Positions 51,214-58,669 of a DNA stretch of 64,000 bases are shown piece after piece. Made by a program: the position numbers and the translations under genes. Source of the stretch: a virus; the IMG/VR virus record IMGVR_UViG_3300036832_000775, positions 1 through 64,000 of that record; one strand, written 5' to 3'. Within the stretch, counting starts at the first letter, position 1. Each line of letters opens with the position of its first letter. The notes beneath the pieces were generated by a model. It worked only from the letters and a program-made list of their open reading frames with translations, was not told where the DNA came from and searched no databases.

Positions 51214-51379
51214 CAGCCATCTCGAAACCGGCCCGCTCGTAGAGGAAATCGTCGAGCGGCGTGTACTCGTCGTCGTCCCAATAGTGGGACAGGTCGATCC
51301 ATTCCTTGACCCATTCCCAGAGCTTCGCTGCGCCGTAATTCGCTTCTAGGGCCGCGAGCATCCCAGATTCGTCGCTCAT
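51203..51379 (-). CDS. 58-aa protein between portal and polyvalent genes
   Basis: A 58-aa acidic Trp/Tyr-rich protein (MSDESGMLAALEANYGAAKLWEW...LSHYWDDDEYTPLDDFLYE). Its ATG overlaps the portal stop (ATGA), and its stop overlaps the start of the polyvalent gene. The coupling on both sides and the non-random composition support it as a real gene. Confidence 0.65.
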   Translation of the reverse strand: MSDESGMLAALEANYGAAKLWEWVKEWIDLSHYWDDDEYTPLDDFLYERAGFEMADGG

Positions 51380-54186
51380 TTTCGTCGGATTCTGAAGTAC
51401 TGGCCCGTGCGAGGATGCTGGACGTAGAACTCGCCGTCCGGCGCGCGCCGCGCGAGCCCGTAAGGCGTGTCGATATGATGCTGGACCGAGCCGCCGGCCG
51501 CGCGTTGCGTTCTCGAGCTCGAGCTCGCCGGTCTCGGCTTCGCTTTCACCTCCTGCAGGCGCGCGCGATGCTCTTCCTGGCCCATCTGGGCCTCGTGCCG
51601 CTCTTCGCGCTGCGTGACCTGGTCCTCGTGAGCCTGTTCTTGCTGACCCATCGAGCGCTCGTGCGCCTGGGTGCGGTCCGTCATCATCGATTCATGCTGT
51701 CGGCCGCGCTCTTCGCGCTGCGATTCCATCTGCTGTTCGCGCGCGCCCATCACTTGCTCATGCTGACGGTCCTGCGCGCCCATGACCATGTCGGTCTGCG
51801 CCTTCTGCGCGCCCATCACGCGATCGTGCATCTGTTCTTGCTGGCCCATCTGGGCCTCATGCTGGCGATCGACCGCGTGCAGCTGCTGTTCGTGCGCCCA
51901 ACCGCCTCTCTCGAGGTTCATTTCGTGCGCCTGGTCGCGCAATTGCGTCGCGGTGTCATGCGCGCGATCGAACTGGTTCTGCTGACCCTCGAATTGCTGC
52001 TTCTGCCGTTCCATGAGCGGCTTCCGCGCCTCGTTGGAGGCCTGCGCATGCGCCGTTTGGGTCGCGAGCTGCTGTTTCTGCAGCCCCATCTTCGACGTCG
52101 CGATCTTCACTTGCGCGTCGACCATATGTTGCTGGTTGTCCATCGGCACGTTTTGCTTGTCGAGCTCCAGCTGACCGGCCTTTGTCTGCGCGTCGAGCAT
52201 CGAAGCCTGCCCGGTGAGCATTGCAGCTTGCGCTTTCGGATCCGGCGGCGGCCCTTGCGGCACTGGGTTCAAGTACTGATCCGGGTTCGCGAACCCGATT
52301 CCGCGAATGCATGTGCGGCGAATCACCAAGACGTTGAAAGCGCCAGGCTCATCCTTCGCCATTTGATAAAGAGCCGCATTCCTCAACATGCGCTGCAGAT
52401 GCGAGGCCGTGTTTGGGTCGGCCTTGGTGACGATCGAGTTCTCGTTGATCGCCTGCAGGAATAATTGCTCGTCCCACGAGAGGTTCGCCGGCATCTGAGG
52501 GCCGGAGCTCGCCTTCTTCTTCTGACGCCGGACCGTGCGCAGGAAGGATTCGGGATCCTCGCGGAAGCGATCGACCAGGAGCTGCAGCTCATCGCTCTGC
52601 GCCGCGCACAAGCGCTTGTGGGTCGCGAGGAGCGGTTTGATGGCTTGTTCGATTAACGCCAAGGTCGTGCCAACCGGGGCGTCCTGTCGCCCCTCGCCAA
52701 CCATCACCTCGGCAGTCCCTCCGAGGCTCTTGCCCTGTTCATTGAGCTGCTGAACGAAGCCCACCCAGACCGCGTCGGGGCTGCGGTAGGGCATGCCCAT
52801 TGCGACTTGCTGGATCGGTAGTCCGCCAGTCTCGACTTCAGCCGAGCCGCCTGGCGGAATGCGGAATATGTTGTTATTCTGTCTAGCGGCCCCCTTGGCA
52901 ACTAGAAGCCCTGGGAAATTGGCGAACATGCCAGCATCGACGATCTCTCGCCAAGCAGCGGTTATGCCATTAGTAATATTGCCAAGTAGATGAGACAGCC
53001 CAATAGCATAAAATCCGAACCCACGGATAAAGGGAAACTGGACAAAATAGGTCTTGGGCAGACACATTTCGTCGTCTTCATTGTAGTTTCTTCTGAGCTC
53101 GACGATTGTTCTTGTCTCTCTGTGTATGACGGCCTTGTAGGGGACCGCCAGGCCGTCAGGTGATCCGTCGGTCTCATGCTCGAAGCCATCGAGGTCCAGC
53201 TCGCAGTAGGTCTCCAGAAATTCGTGTTCGCGATCGTCTTGCTCCCAGCTGTCGTATTTACGCACGCCGGAGATTTGCTCGCTCTGCAGCTCGGTCGCTG
53301 ACTTCTCGATGTAGCCTGGCGTGGATAGGTCGACGTCGCGCCAGGCGCCGCAGATCTGCATGCGCTTGACCATCGAAGGGCGCATAAACACGCGGTGCGT
53401 GATCCGGCCCGCATCGTAGATCGAGGTTGCGCTATTGTTGACGATCAGGTCATCGCCAAACACCGCGCGAGAGATTGGCCGGCGGAGGATCGGATCGTGG
53501 CACACCTTCTTGAAGACGCATCCATCGAGCCCCACGCGCAACAACATCTGATCTGTGTCGGGAATCCAGGGCTTGTCGACGACGGTCAGATAGTGATTGA
53601 GATCGTGCTCCAGAGCGTCGGCGAGGTCGTCGAGTGCTGGAGTCGCGCCCGCCGTGTCCTCGGAGACTTTCGCGGGTCCGTCGGTTGGGCAAAGTTCAGC
53701 GAAGGCATTGGCCCCGAATCGTATCACTGCCTCCGCCAGTAGCGTGGCGCGGATCTGCGATTGACCTTCGAGCGGAGCTGAGCCCTCGGAGCCGCTCGAT
53801 CGCATCGATTCGATGCGCAGGCCCATGAGCTCCATGCCGCGAGCTCGCGTGTCGAGCCATTCACGGCGTGATTCGTTGTCTTGATCGATTAGGCGGATGA
53901 GCTCGTCGGCGAGTCCGTTGAGCTGCGTGTCGGGGAGCACCTCGGCGAGGTTATCGTCGAACTCGGTGTCTTCCTTCGCGATGCGCGGCGGCCCGATATA
54001 GACGATGACGCCGCCGTCATCGGTCTCGATCTTAGTGGCTTTGTCGTAATCGATGCCGCCGTCATCGTCTGAGAGGTCGACGTCCCTCGGCGTGAAGAGA
54101 CTCGACATGTCGTCGTCGTCATCAAAGCTGCCGTCAATAGGGCTCGGCGGCAGCCTGATCGCCCCAAGACCACCGAGCCCAGCCAT
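51376..54186 (-). CDS. Podovirus-type portal protein
   Basis: A 936-aa portal. The core at about residues 100-650 has conserved-looking segments (RSSGSEGSAPLEGQSQIRATLLAEAVIRFGANAFAELCP; IPDTDQMLLRVGLDGCVFKKVCHDP; GLSHLLGNITNGITAAWREIVDAGMFANFPGLLV; SLGGTAEVMVGEGRQDAPVGTTLALIEQ). The 250-residue C-terminal tail is a long Gln/Met/His-rich coiled coil with repeats such as MGQQEQMHDRV and MGAQDRQHEQV, ending in RAAGGSV and a small globular cap. It is larger than most portals. The tail would form the barrel. It lies downstream of small late genes and before the 58-aa gene. Confidence 0.82.
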   Translation of the reverse strand: MAGLGGLGAIRLPPSPIDGSFDDDDDMSSLFTPRDVDLSDDDGGIDYDKATKIETDDGGVIVYIGPPRIAKEDTEFDDNLAEVLPDTQLNGLADELIRLIDQDNESRREWLDTRARGMELMGLRIESMRSSGSEGSAPLEGQSQIRATLLAEAVIRFGANAFAELCPTDGPAKVSEDTAGATPALDDLADALEHDLNHYLTVVDKPWIPDTDQMLLRVGLDGCVFKKVCHDPILRRPISRAVFGDDLIVNNSATSIYDAGRITHRVFMRPSMVKRMQICGAWRDVDLSTPGYIEKSATELQSEQISGVRKYDSWEQDDREHEFLETYCELDLDGFEHETDGSPDGLAVPYKAVIHRETRTIVELRRNYNEDDEMCLPKTYFVQFPFIRGFGFYAIGLSHLLGNITNGITAAWREIVDAGMFANFPGLLVAKGAARQNNNIFRIPPGGSAEVETGGLPIQQVAMGMPYRSPDAVWVGFVQQLNEQGKSLGGTAEVMVGEGRQDAPVGTTLALIEQAIKPLLATHKRLCAAQSDELQLLVDRFREDPESFLRTVRRQKKKASSGPQMPANLSWDEQLFLQAINENSIVTKADPNTASHLQRMLRNAALYQMAKDEPGAFNVLVIRRTCIRGIGFANPDQYLNPVPQGPPPDPKAQAAMLTGQASMLDAQTKAGQLELDKQNVPMDNQQHMVDAQVKIATSKMGLQKQQLATQTAHAQASNEARKPLMERQKQQFEGQQNQFDRAHDTATQLRDQAHEMNLERGGWAHEQQLHAVDRQHEAQMGQQEQMHDRVMGAQKAQTDMVMGAQDRQHEQVMGAREQQMESQREERGRQHESMMTDRTQAHERSMGQQEQAHEDQVTQREERHEAQMGQEEHRARLQEVKAKPRPASSSSRTQRAAGGSVQHHIDTPYGLARRAPDGEFYVQHPRTGQYFRIRRK

Positions 54187-54194
54187 GACGGACC

Positions 54195-54503
54195 TCAGTC
54201 AGCGACGAGAACCAATTCCTGGCCAAGAACCTTCTTTTCCAGCTCTTCGTCAAGCGGCTGCGCCAGGCAGAGCGTATTGTGCAGGCGCGTCGCCGCGATC
54301 CATTTGTCCGGCGGATCGCCCTTCTTCTTGAGCCGGTGGCCTGCCTGGAAGAGGTTTTTGACCTCGTCCTTGTCGACGACCTTCTCTTCCGGCTTTTTCT
54401 CCTCAGTTGAGGCGTCTTTCTTCTCGGACTCTTTTGCGGGCGGGGTAGGCGCGCCGCGAGGCGGTTGCTGCTGCGGCGGGGGTTGCTGTGGTGTCGTTGC
54501 CAT
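54195..54503 (-). CDS. Small Pro/Gln- and Lys/Glu-rich protein
   Basis: A 102-aa protein starting at ATG 54503 (GGAGG eight bases upstream). The N-terminus is PQQPPPQQQPPRGAPTPP, followed by a charged stretch (KESEKKDASTEEKKPEEKVVDKDE). The C-terminal 45 residues look like a helical hairpin (VKNLFQAGHRLKKKGDPPDKWIAATRLHNTLCLAQP). Unknown; encoded just before the portal. Confidence 0.6.
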   Translation of the reverse strand: MATTPQQPPPQQQPPRGAPTPPAKESEKKDASTEEKKPEEKVVDKDEVKNLFQAGHRLKKKGDPPDKWIAATRLHNTLCLAQPLDEELEKKVLGQELVLVAD

Positions 54504-54554
54504 GGGAGTGCCTCCTTCGAGGGCGCGGATTCCGCGCATCGAAGGGGAGGTTCG

Positions 54555-54752
54555 TCAAGAGGTCCGCTGAACGGTCACACTGAAAGTCTGACCCCGAAAG
54601 CGGAAATGCGTCGATCCGCCGGAGCTGCCGATGATTTCGACGCCTTGCTGCGCCGTGAGGGCGGACGCGAGCGTCTTCGCCCAGACGAGGAGCCCCGCGT
54701 CGACTGGCGGGGCGCGATTAACCAGCGGCGGTTTCCTTTTCTCGTCAGCCAT
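54555..54752 (-). CDS. Small hypothetical protein
   Basis: A 65-aa protein (MADEKRKPPLVNRAPPVDAGLLVWAKTLASALTAQQGVEIIGSSGGSTHFRFRGQTFSVTVQ). It looks like a small alpha-beta domain. It overlaps the previous gene by 8 bp. No motif recognised. Confidence 0.55.
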   Translation of the reverse strand: MADEKRKPPLVNRAPPVDAGLLVWAKTLASALTAQQGVEIIGSSGGSTHFRFRGQTFSVTVQRTS

Positions 54753-54987
54753 GACGCGCCGGTCTCCCCATCGATGGTCTCTTCGCCGCGCCGCCGATCG
54801 CCAGCGGCTTCGCGTGTCGCTCCTTACGCGACATCTTGCCGCGTTTCACGCCAAGCTTAGTCGGTTGGTTCGTTCCGGGGCGAAGCTCTCCGGCCTTTTG
54901 GAGAGTAGACGTTGCGACAGCCCACGGATTGACGTCGGGGCTCGATTTTTTGATCGCTTTAACCGCCTTGTCCAAGATCGCGGGCAT
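54745..54987 (-). CDS. Small basic protein, RPSMGR-tail family
   Basis: An 80-aa basic protein. The N-terminus is helical (MPAILDKAVKAIKKSSPDVNPWAVATSTLQKAG) and ends in a Lys/Arg-rich tail IGGAAKRPSMGRPARHG, closely related to the GGGRKPSMGRAARASGG element at 39756-40139. Probably a minor virion protein. Confidence 0.6.
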   Translation of the reverse strand: MPAILDKAVKAIKKSSPDVNPWAVATSTLQKAGELRPGTNQPTKLGVKRGKMSRKERHAKPLAIGGAAKRPSMGRPARHG

Positions 54988-55237
54988 CGTCGCCTCCTTC
55001 GCCGATCACGAGCATCCCTCGCAACCCGGCGTGCTTCAAGATGACCATCGCAAACTGGATCGCCTGATCGCGTGGGAGGGAAAGCCATGCGACCGGTTTG
55101 CCGAAATCGAGCCGCACCATAGGCGTGCCAACCGGCGCCGGATGGCCGCTGAGCGCGACGTTGATTCCACCTTCATCATCGTCGCTGAGCTTCCCGTGCG
55201 GGAAGTCGCCGGTCGGGCCGAGCTTCGACTCGTTCAA
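54959..55237 (-). CDS. Hypothetical late protein, TTG start
   Basis: A 92-aa protein. TTG 55237 overlaps the upstream stop (TTGA), with GGGAGG seven bases before it. The frame upstream of TTG does not look coding. The sequence LDFGKPVAWLSLPRDQAIQFAMVILKHAGL suggests a small alpha-beta fold. Function unknown. Confidence 0.6.
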   Translation of the reverse strand: MNESKLGPTGDFPHGKLSDDDEGGINVALSGHPAPVGTPMVRLDFGKPVAWLSLPRDQAIQFAMVILKHAGLRGMLVIGEGGDDARDLGQGG

Positions 55238-55554
55238 TTGACGCCTCCCATCTGCCGGCGCACGTAGTCCTGGGCGAAGGCCTCGCACAGCGCAGCGTAG
55301 AAAGCGCGCGGGGTGAAGTACTTGAGATACTCGCCGCTGCCGATCTCTTCCTCGGAGCACGCGATGAGATGGACCGGGCCGTCGCGGATAATCTCGTCGA
55401 TTCCGTTGGTGAAGAAGAGTCCATCCGGCGTGTGCGTGACGTTGAGCTGGACGCCGTGCAGCTCGCCGATCTTCTTCGCGATCTGATCGAGGACCGGCCG
55501 AACCTCGAAGGCGCTGCGAATCTTCGCCTGGCCGCGCAGCTGGTGCTCGCTCAT
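55234..55554 (-). CDS. Hypothetical late protein
   Basis: A 106-aa protein (KIRSAFEVRPVLDQIAKKIGELHGVQLNVTHTPDGLFFTNGIDEIIRDG...EYLKYFTPRAFYAALCEAFAQDYVR). Helical ends surround a beta segment. No family recognised. Confidence 0.6.
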   Translation of the reverse strand: MSEHQLRGQAKIRSAFEVRPVLDQIAKKIGELHGVQLNVTHTPDGLFFTNGIDEIIRDGPVHLIACSEEEIGSGEYLKYFTPRAFYAALCEAFAQDYVRRQMGGVN

Positions 55555-55820
55555 GCCTTGCCTTTCATTTCTGGCTGTCCCTCGAAGCGCGCGATCTGCT
55601 CCTTCAGCATGGTGACGACGTCTTGGCGATCCGCGCCGTTGGAGATGTAATTGCAGCGGCCTTCCTTCTCGCCGAACGGGAACACCAGAAGCACGAAACC
55701 AGTCTTACGCTCCTTGCCTCTGAGACCCTCGTTAAACGTATCGTCGAGCGCCCGCGCGATGCCGTTCATCATATCGCGATATTCGTCCTCGATGGGCGCG
55801 TCGCCAAGACGTTCGCTCAT
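55551..55820 (-). CDS. Conserved phage hypothetical protein
   Basis: An 89-aa protein (ATG 55820, ATGA overlap). KTGFVLLVFPFGEKEGRCNYISNGADRQDVVTMLKEQIARFEGQPE matches a short protein family I have seen in many phages of proteobacteria, without a known role. Confidence 0.68.
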   Translation of the reverse strand: MSERLGDAPIEDEYRDMMNGIARALDDTFNEGLRGKERKTGFVLLVFPFGEKEGRCNYISNGADRQDVVTMLKEQIARFEGQPEMKGKA

Positions 55821-56140
55821 GACCAACGCAGCCTTTCGTCGCTCTCCTCTTCGATCCGCTTCACCCAGTGGCGCACGTAATCCGGGTCATGGTCGTTGAT
55901 GTCGACCCACATCGGCCCCAGCGGGCGTGGCCACGCATGCAGCTTAAGCTCATGGTACGGGGCGGAGCGCGGGACCGGGCAGCCGCCGATATCGACCGTG
56001 TCGAACAACCAATTGATTGGTACGTACATCGGCATGAAGCGCTTGCTGATCTTCATCAGCGGCGCGACGCGGATCACCGCCGGAGCGGCGACGAGCGCTG
56101 CGAGCCCAGTGATGAATCCGCGTCGGCCGAGCTCGATCAC
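55817..56140 (-). CDS. Twin-arginine-leader protein 2
   Basis: A 107-aa protein with N-terminus MIELGRRGFITGLAALVAAP: a twin arginine, a hydrophobic stretch and then APAVIRVAPLMKISKRF. The mature part is compact with VPINWLFDTVDIGGCPVPRSAPYHELKLHAWPRPL. The leader resembles that of the protein at 58140-58448. The role is unknown; export by Tat or use of the leader as a virion-sorting peptide are both possible. Confidence 0.62.
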   Translation of the reverse strand: MIELGRRGFITGLAALVAAPAVIRVAPLMKISKRFMPMYVPINWLFDTVDIGGCPVPRSAPYHELKLHAWPRPLGPMWVDINDHDPDYVRHWVKRIEEESDERLRWS

Positions 56141-56310
56141 TGCAAGTCTCGCAGCGCTGAAATGACCTCTTGGATGGCAGCGCGCGGGATCAGAACGCCC
56201 TCGGCGTCATGATGCCAGAGATTCGTGATCTGGATGTAGTCGTCGTCCTCGAAGTCCTCGACTTTGGTGTTCTGCGCCTCGCCGTTCTCGTCGTCGTGCT
56301 TGATCAACAT
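56137..56310 (-). CDS. Small acidic protein
   Basis: A 57-aa protein starting at ATG 56310, with GGGGAGGGG just upstream. MLIKHDDENGEAQNTKVEDFEDDDYIQITNLWHHDAEGVLIPRAAIQEVISAL is very acidic and resembles a small single-domain protein. Function unknown. Confidence 0.6.
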   Translation of the reverse strand: MLIKHDDENGEAQNTKVEDFEDDDYIQITNLWHHDAEGVLIPRAAIQEVISALRDLQ

Positions 56311-56323
56311 CGGCCCCTCCCCT

Positions 56324-56599
56324 TCACGGCGTCCTCGATCCTTCGATCTCCACAAATTTCAGCATCCCAGCGGCGCGCAGCGCGCGGGCCGGAAAATCGG
56401 GGATATATTTCTCTGCGATCTCCTCTGGAGTCGCCGCGACCATTTCCTCGCCGTCGACCGTAATCGGCTCGTCGACCCCGTCGACAAAGATGAGCCGATC
56501 GCCGGAGACCTCGACCGCGATGTCGACCCCGAACACCCGGTTGCCGACGAGATGCGCAATCCGGGTGAACCGTTCACAAGCTTCGTCGATTTCAGCCAT
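56324..56599 (-). CDS. Small hypothetical acidic protein
   Basis: A 91-aa protein starting at ATG 56599 (GGAGG six bases upstream). A central beta segment (RVFGVDIAVEVSGDRLIFVDGVDEPITVDGEEM) is flanked by helices. It is the first gene leftward of the divergent region carrying operator copy 9. The longer upstream frame is a shadow of the rightward gene. Confidence 0.6.
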   Translation of the reverse strand: MAEIDEACERFTRIAHLVGNRVFGVDIAVEVSGDRLIFVDGVDEPITVDGEEMVAATPEEIAEKYIPDFPARALRAAGMLKFVEIEGSRTP

Positions 56600-56718
56600 A
56601 GGAATCCTCCGCAGAAAGCGGGCGGCCCCATCCGCTTCCGGCTGGGGGGCAAAAAAGAAACATCGGAGCCGCCCGGGCGGGGGATCTAACCACCCCGCCG
56701 ATTGCAGCCTACCCCGAT

Positions 56719-56733
56719 TTGCACTATTTGCAA
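56719..56733. promoter_or_regulatory. Operator copy 9 (exact)
   Basis: TTGCACTATTTGCAA lies 22 bp before the GTG start at 56756. A possible promoter has -35 TTGCAG (56702-56707) and -10 TATTTG (56725-56730) at 17 bp, which would place the operator over the -10 box. A degraded half site (TTGCAG) lies 17 bp upstream. Confidence 0.75.
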
Positions 56734-56755
56734 GACGGGCGCTGGAGTCGAAAAC

Positions 56756-57016
56756 GTGGCCCTCTACACCGTCAAGCAACATCGGCCGGCCTATTTCGAG
56801 GGCTTCGACGACATGGTCGTCACCGCGGTCCCCGAGGCCGATTTCACGAACCCAAAGGTCCTGCCCTGGCTGAAGAATTTCATGCATGACGACGTCGAGG
56901 ACTACGCATTCGTCGAGTTTTACGTCGAGGACGGTTTCGGCACCGAGAAGCTCATCTCGGCGCGCTACAACAACGGCAAACACTGGGTCGCCGCCATCGC
57001 GCGGCCGGAGAAATGA
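56756..57016 (+). CDS. Small rightward protein of unknown function A
   Basis: An 86-aa protein starting at GTG 56756 (GGAG upstream). A beta-alpha pattern is visible (ALYTVKQHRPAYFEGFDDMVVTAVPEADFTNPKVLPWLKNFMHDD...FVEFYVEDGFGTEKLISARYNNGKHWVAAI). It is the first of two genes that run against the late direction under operator copy 9. Function unknown. Confidence 0.6.
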   Translation: MALYTVKQHRPAYFEGFDDMVVTAVPEADFTNPKVLPWLKNFMHDDVEDYAFVEFYVEDGFGTEKLISARYNNGKHWVAAIARPEK

Positions 57017-57219
57017 AGTATCGCGAAATGGAGTTCAGCTATCGCGAACTGCAGAAGTGCGCCGAGCGCGAGGCCGCGATGCGAACCAACGTCTACCGGC
57101 GGCACGGCAAGGGCCGGCCGTCGGACATGCGCGAGATTGAGATGATGCGCGTCATCGCCTCGCTGATGAAAGACATGGCCGACGGCCAGGACCTGACCGA
57201 GCTCGTCAAAAAATCATGA
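57013..57219 (+). CDS. Small rightward protein of unknown function B
   Basis: A 68-aa basic helical protein (MKYREMEFSYRELQKCAEREAAMRTNVYRRHGKGRPSDMREIEMMRVIASLMKDM). Coupled by an ATGA overlap to the preceding gene, and overlapping the convergent gene by 6 bp. It could bind nucleic acid, but there is no motif to prove it. Confidence 0.58.
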   Translation: MKYREMEFSYRELQKCAEREAAMRTNVYRRHGKGRPSDMREIEMMRVIASLMKDMADGQDLTELVKKS

Positions 57220-57708
57220 CTCATCGAGGCGGATGAGGCTAATGAAGCTAACCTTGTCGAGCGGGCAGGCGTAATAGGTCTCATCGTTGCCGGTAACGCT
57301 GTTCAGCTTGGTCACGCGATACCAGGTCTCCCAGGTTGTCTCCTCCATGATCATGACCGCCGCCTTGAGATCGGCGCTGATGCTCACCCAGGCATACACG
57401 TCCCCGACCGAGCGGTGGACCGATCGCACGCTGGAAACGAAGACTTCGCGAAACGGCCAGTCACGCCGGCCGCTGAAGGTGATCGTCAGCCCTTTGACCT
57501 CGAATCGGCGCCGCGGTCCGTTCTTCTGCCAGGCGAACAGATCGCCGCTGTCGGAGTACGCGCGGTGCTCGGCCGCCGTCGGAGCTTCCTCAGTCGGCTG
57601 AATCTCGACGGTGAACTTGCGCGTCTCATTCAGCCAATAGCCGAAAGCCCACACACTTGGCCTGTCGCTGCGCAGGCGCTCGAGGAAGAGCTCATGCTGC
57701 CTTGTCAG
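57214..57708 (-). CDS. Hypothetical late protein, probable CTG start
   Basis: A 164-aa protein if it starts at CTG 57708, which overlaps the upstream stop as CTGA, with GGAGGAGG just before it. The first 18 residues (LTRQHELFLERLRSDRPS) look like real coding sequence. A conventional GTG at 57654 gives 146 aa. The protein is beta-rich (NETRKFTVEIQPTE...GPRRRFEVKGLTITFSGRRDWPF...VYAWVSISADLKAAVMI). Function unknown. Confidence 0.58.
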   Translation of the reverse strand: MTRQHELFLERLRSDRPSVWAFGYWLNETRKFTVEIQPTEEAPTAAEHRAYSDSGDLFAWQKNGPRRRFEVKGLTITFSGRRDWPFREVFVSSVRSVHRSVGDVYAWVSISADLKAAVMIMEETTWETWYRVTKLNSVTGNDETYYACPLDKVSFISLIRLDES

Positions 57709-58007
57709 GCCGCCTCCTCCGGCTTGTTGGTCATTCTGAAGCGCACATAGGCGCGGATTCGATCGCCCTCACCCAGTCTTTGCTCGAGATCGGCGCGCAC
57801 CCGCCAGTAGCAGCGGCAGCCAGGCGAACCGAACACCGCGACCGCGCCGGCTAGCGCCTGGGTGATCGTCGAGATCCCGTCCGCATGGACGATGAGCTCC
57901 ATGTATTCCTCGCCGGTCTGACAGGTGCGCTGCTTCAGCCCGTCGAGAGGCTCGATCCCCTTCGCCTGCAGATGGGAATCGACGAAGGTCTGCACCGCCT
58001 TCTCCAT
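57705..58007 (-). CDS. Hypothetical late protein
   Basis: A 100-aa protein starting at ATG 58007, eight bases after the small membrane protein stop. QTGEEYMELIVHADGISTITQALAGAVAVFGSPGCRCYWRVRADLEQ suggests a beta-alpha domain. No family recognised. An ATG at 58040 is less likely because it lies inside the previous gene. Confidence 0.58.
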   Translation of the reverse strand: MEKAVQTFVDSHLQAKGIEPLDGLKQRTCQTGEEYMELIVHADGISTITQALAGAVAVFGSPGCRCYWRVRADLEQRLGEGDRIRAYVRFRMTNKPEEAA

Positions 58008-58014
58008 CTCGAGC

Positions 58015-58134
58015 TCACCGCGGTTTTCGTGGAGCATCATTGTCCGCCCGAAAGGCCTTCGACCCGAAATAAGCGCCCAGGAAGCTGCCGGCGAACGCCG
58101 ATAGAAACATCCAGGCGAGGTCCCACCAGGTCAT
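58015..58134 (-). CDS. 39-aa single-pass membrane protein
   Basis: A 39-aa protein with one transmembrane helix (WDLAWMFLSAFAGSFLGAYFG) and a short basic tail (SKAFRADNDAPRKPR). It lies between the collar protein and the next small gene. Its size and late position resemble small phage lysis accessory proteins, but this is inference. Confidence 0.45.
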   Translation of the reverse strand: MTWWDLAWMFLSAFAGSFLGAYFGSKAFRADNDAPRKPR

Positions 58135-58139
58135 TGTGA

Positions 58140-58448
58140 CTAGACCAACTGCAACTGCAACAACAACATTCCCGACTGGTTAATCATATACTCGAATGAG
58201 CCTGGGGGGCGATGCGGCGACTGCAAGCTGGGCAGATTGAACCCGTCGCCCAGCCCGCCATAAGTATGACCGAGAACCGCGAACAAGTCCGGGTAATCCC
58301 GCGCTGAGAGCCGAGCGCCGTTGCACACCAGAAGGCCGTTGCGACCGATGATTGAGGGTCGCCACGCCTTGACAGGCATCAGCGCGTCGAGGCGAAGGAT
58401 CGCCGGGGCGCTGACCAGTCCCAGAAGAAGACTACGCCGTCCAATCAT
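58140..58448 (-). CDS. Twin-arginine-leader tail-collar protein
   Basis: A 102-aa protein. The N-terminus MIGRRSLLLGLVSAPAILRLDALMPVKAW is a twin-arginine leader with an APAI-x-R element and a Met-Pro. The rest is a short tail-collar-like domain with GLLVCNGARLSARDYPDLFAVLGHTYGGLGDGFNLPSLQ, where the G-x-x-F-N-L-P motif is diagnostic. It joins a leader like those of two other window proteins to a virion-adhesin-like fold. Confidence 0.7.
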   Translation of the reverse strand: MIGRRSLLLGLVSAPAILRLDALMPVKAWRPSIIGRNGLLVCNGARLSARDYPDLFAVLGHTYGGLGDGFNLPSLQSPHRPPGSFEYMINQSGMLLLQLQLV

Positions 58449-58669
58449 TGCAGCTCATCGATCGCCCGAATGATCGCGTCCTCGCCGAGGCTCAGCCACG
58501 CCTCGTCATGGAAGGCGTGAACCGCAAACCCCGCCTTGGCTAAATCGAGCGCGTGCTCCGGGTCCGAGCGCGCCGCAGCCTCACGTTTGCATATCGGCCA
58601 CAAAACTTGCAAATCGATCGCCCGTTGGTGCGCTCGCCACCAGCGCATCAGCAGGATCAGCAGGGTCAT
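58445..58669 (-). CDS. Small membrane-leader protein
   Basis: A 74-aa protein starting at ATG 58669 (ATGA overlap). N-terminal MTLLILLMRWWRAHQRAIDLQVLWP is hydrophobic and basic, then a helical domain follows (EAAARSDPEHALDLAKAGFAVHAFHDEAWLSLGEDAIIRAI). I recall this kind of protein among phage genes of unknown role. Confidence 0.58.
   Translation of the reverse strand: MTLLILLMRWWRAHQRAIDLQVLWPICKREAAARSDPEHALDLAKAGFAVHAFHDEAWLSLGEDAIIRAIDELQ

Noticed and set aside
58586-58613. Possible operator copy with TTGCA and TTGCAA
   Set aside because: The half sites are in the wrong arrangement and lie inside a coding region.
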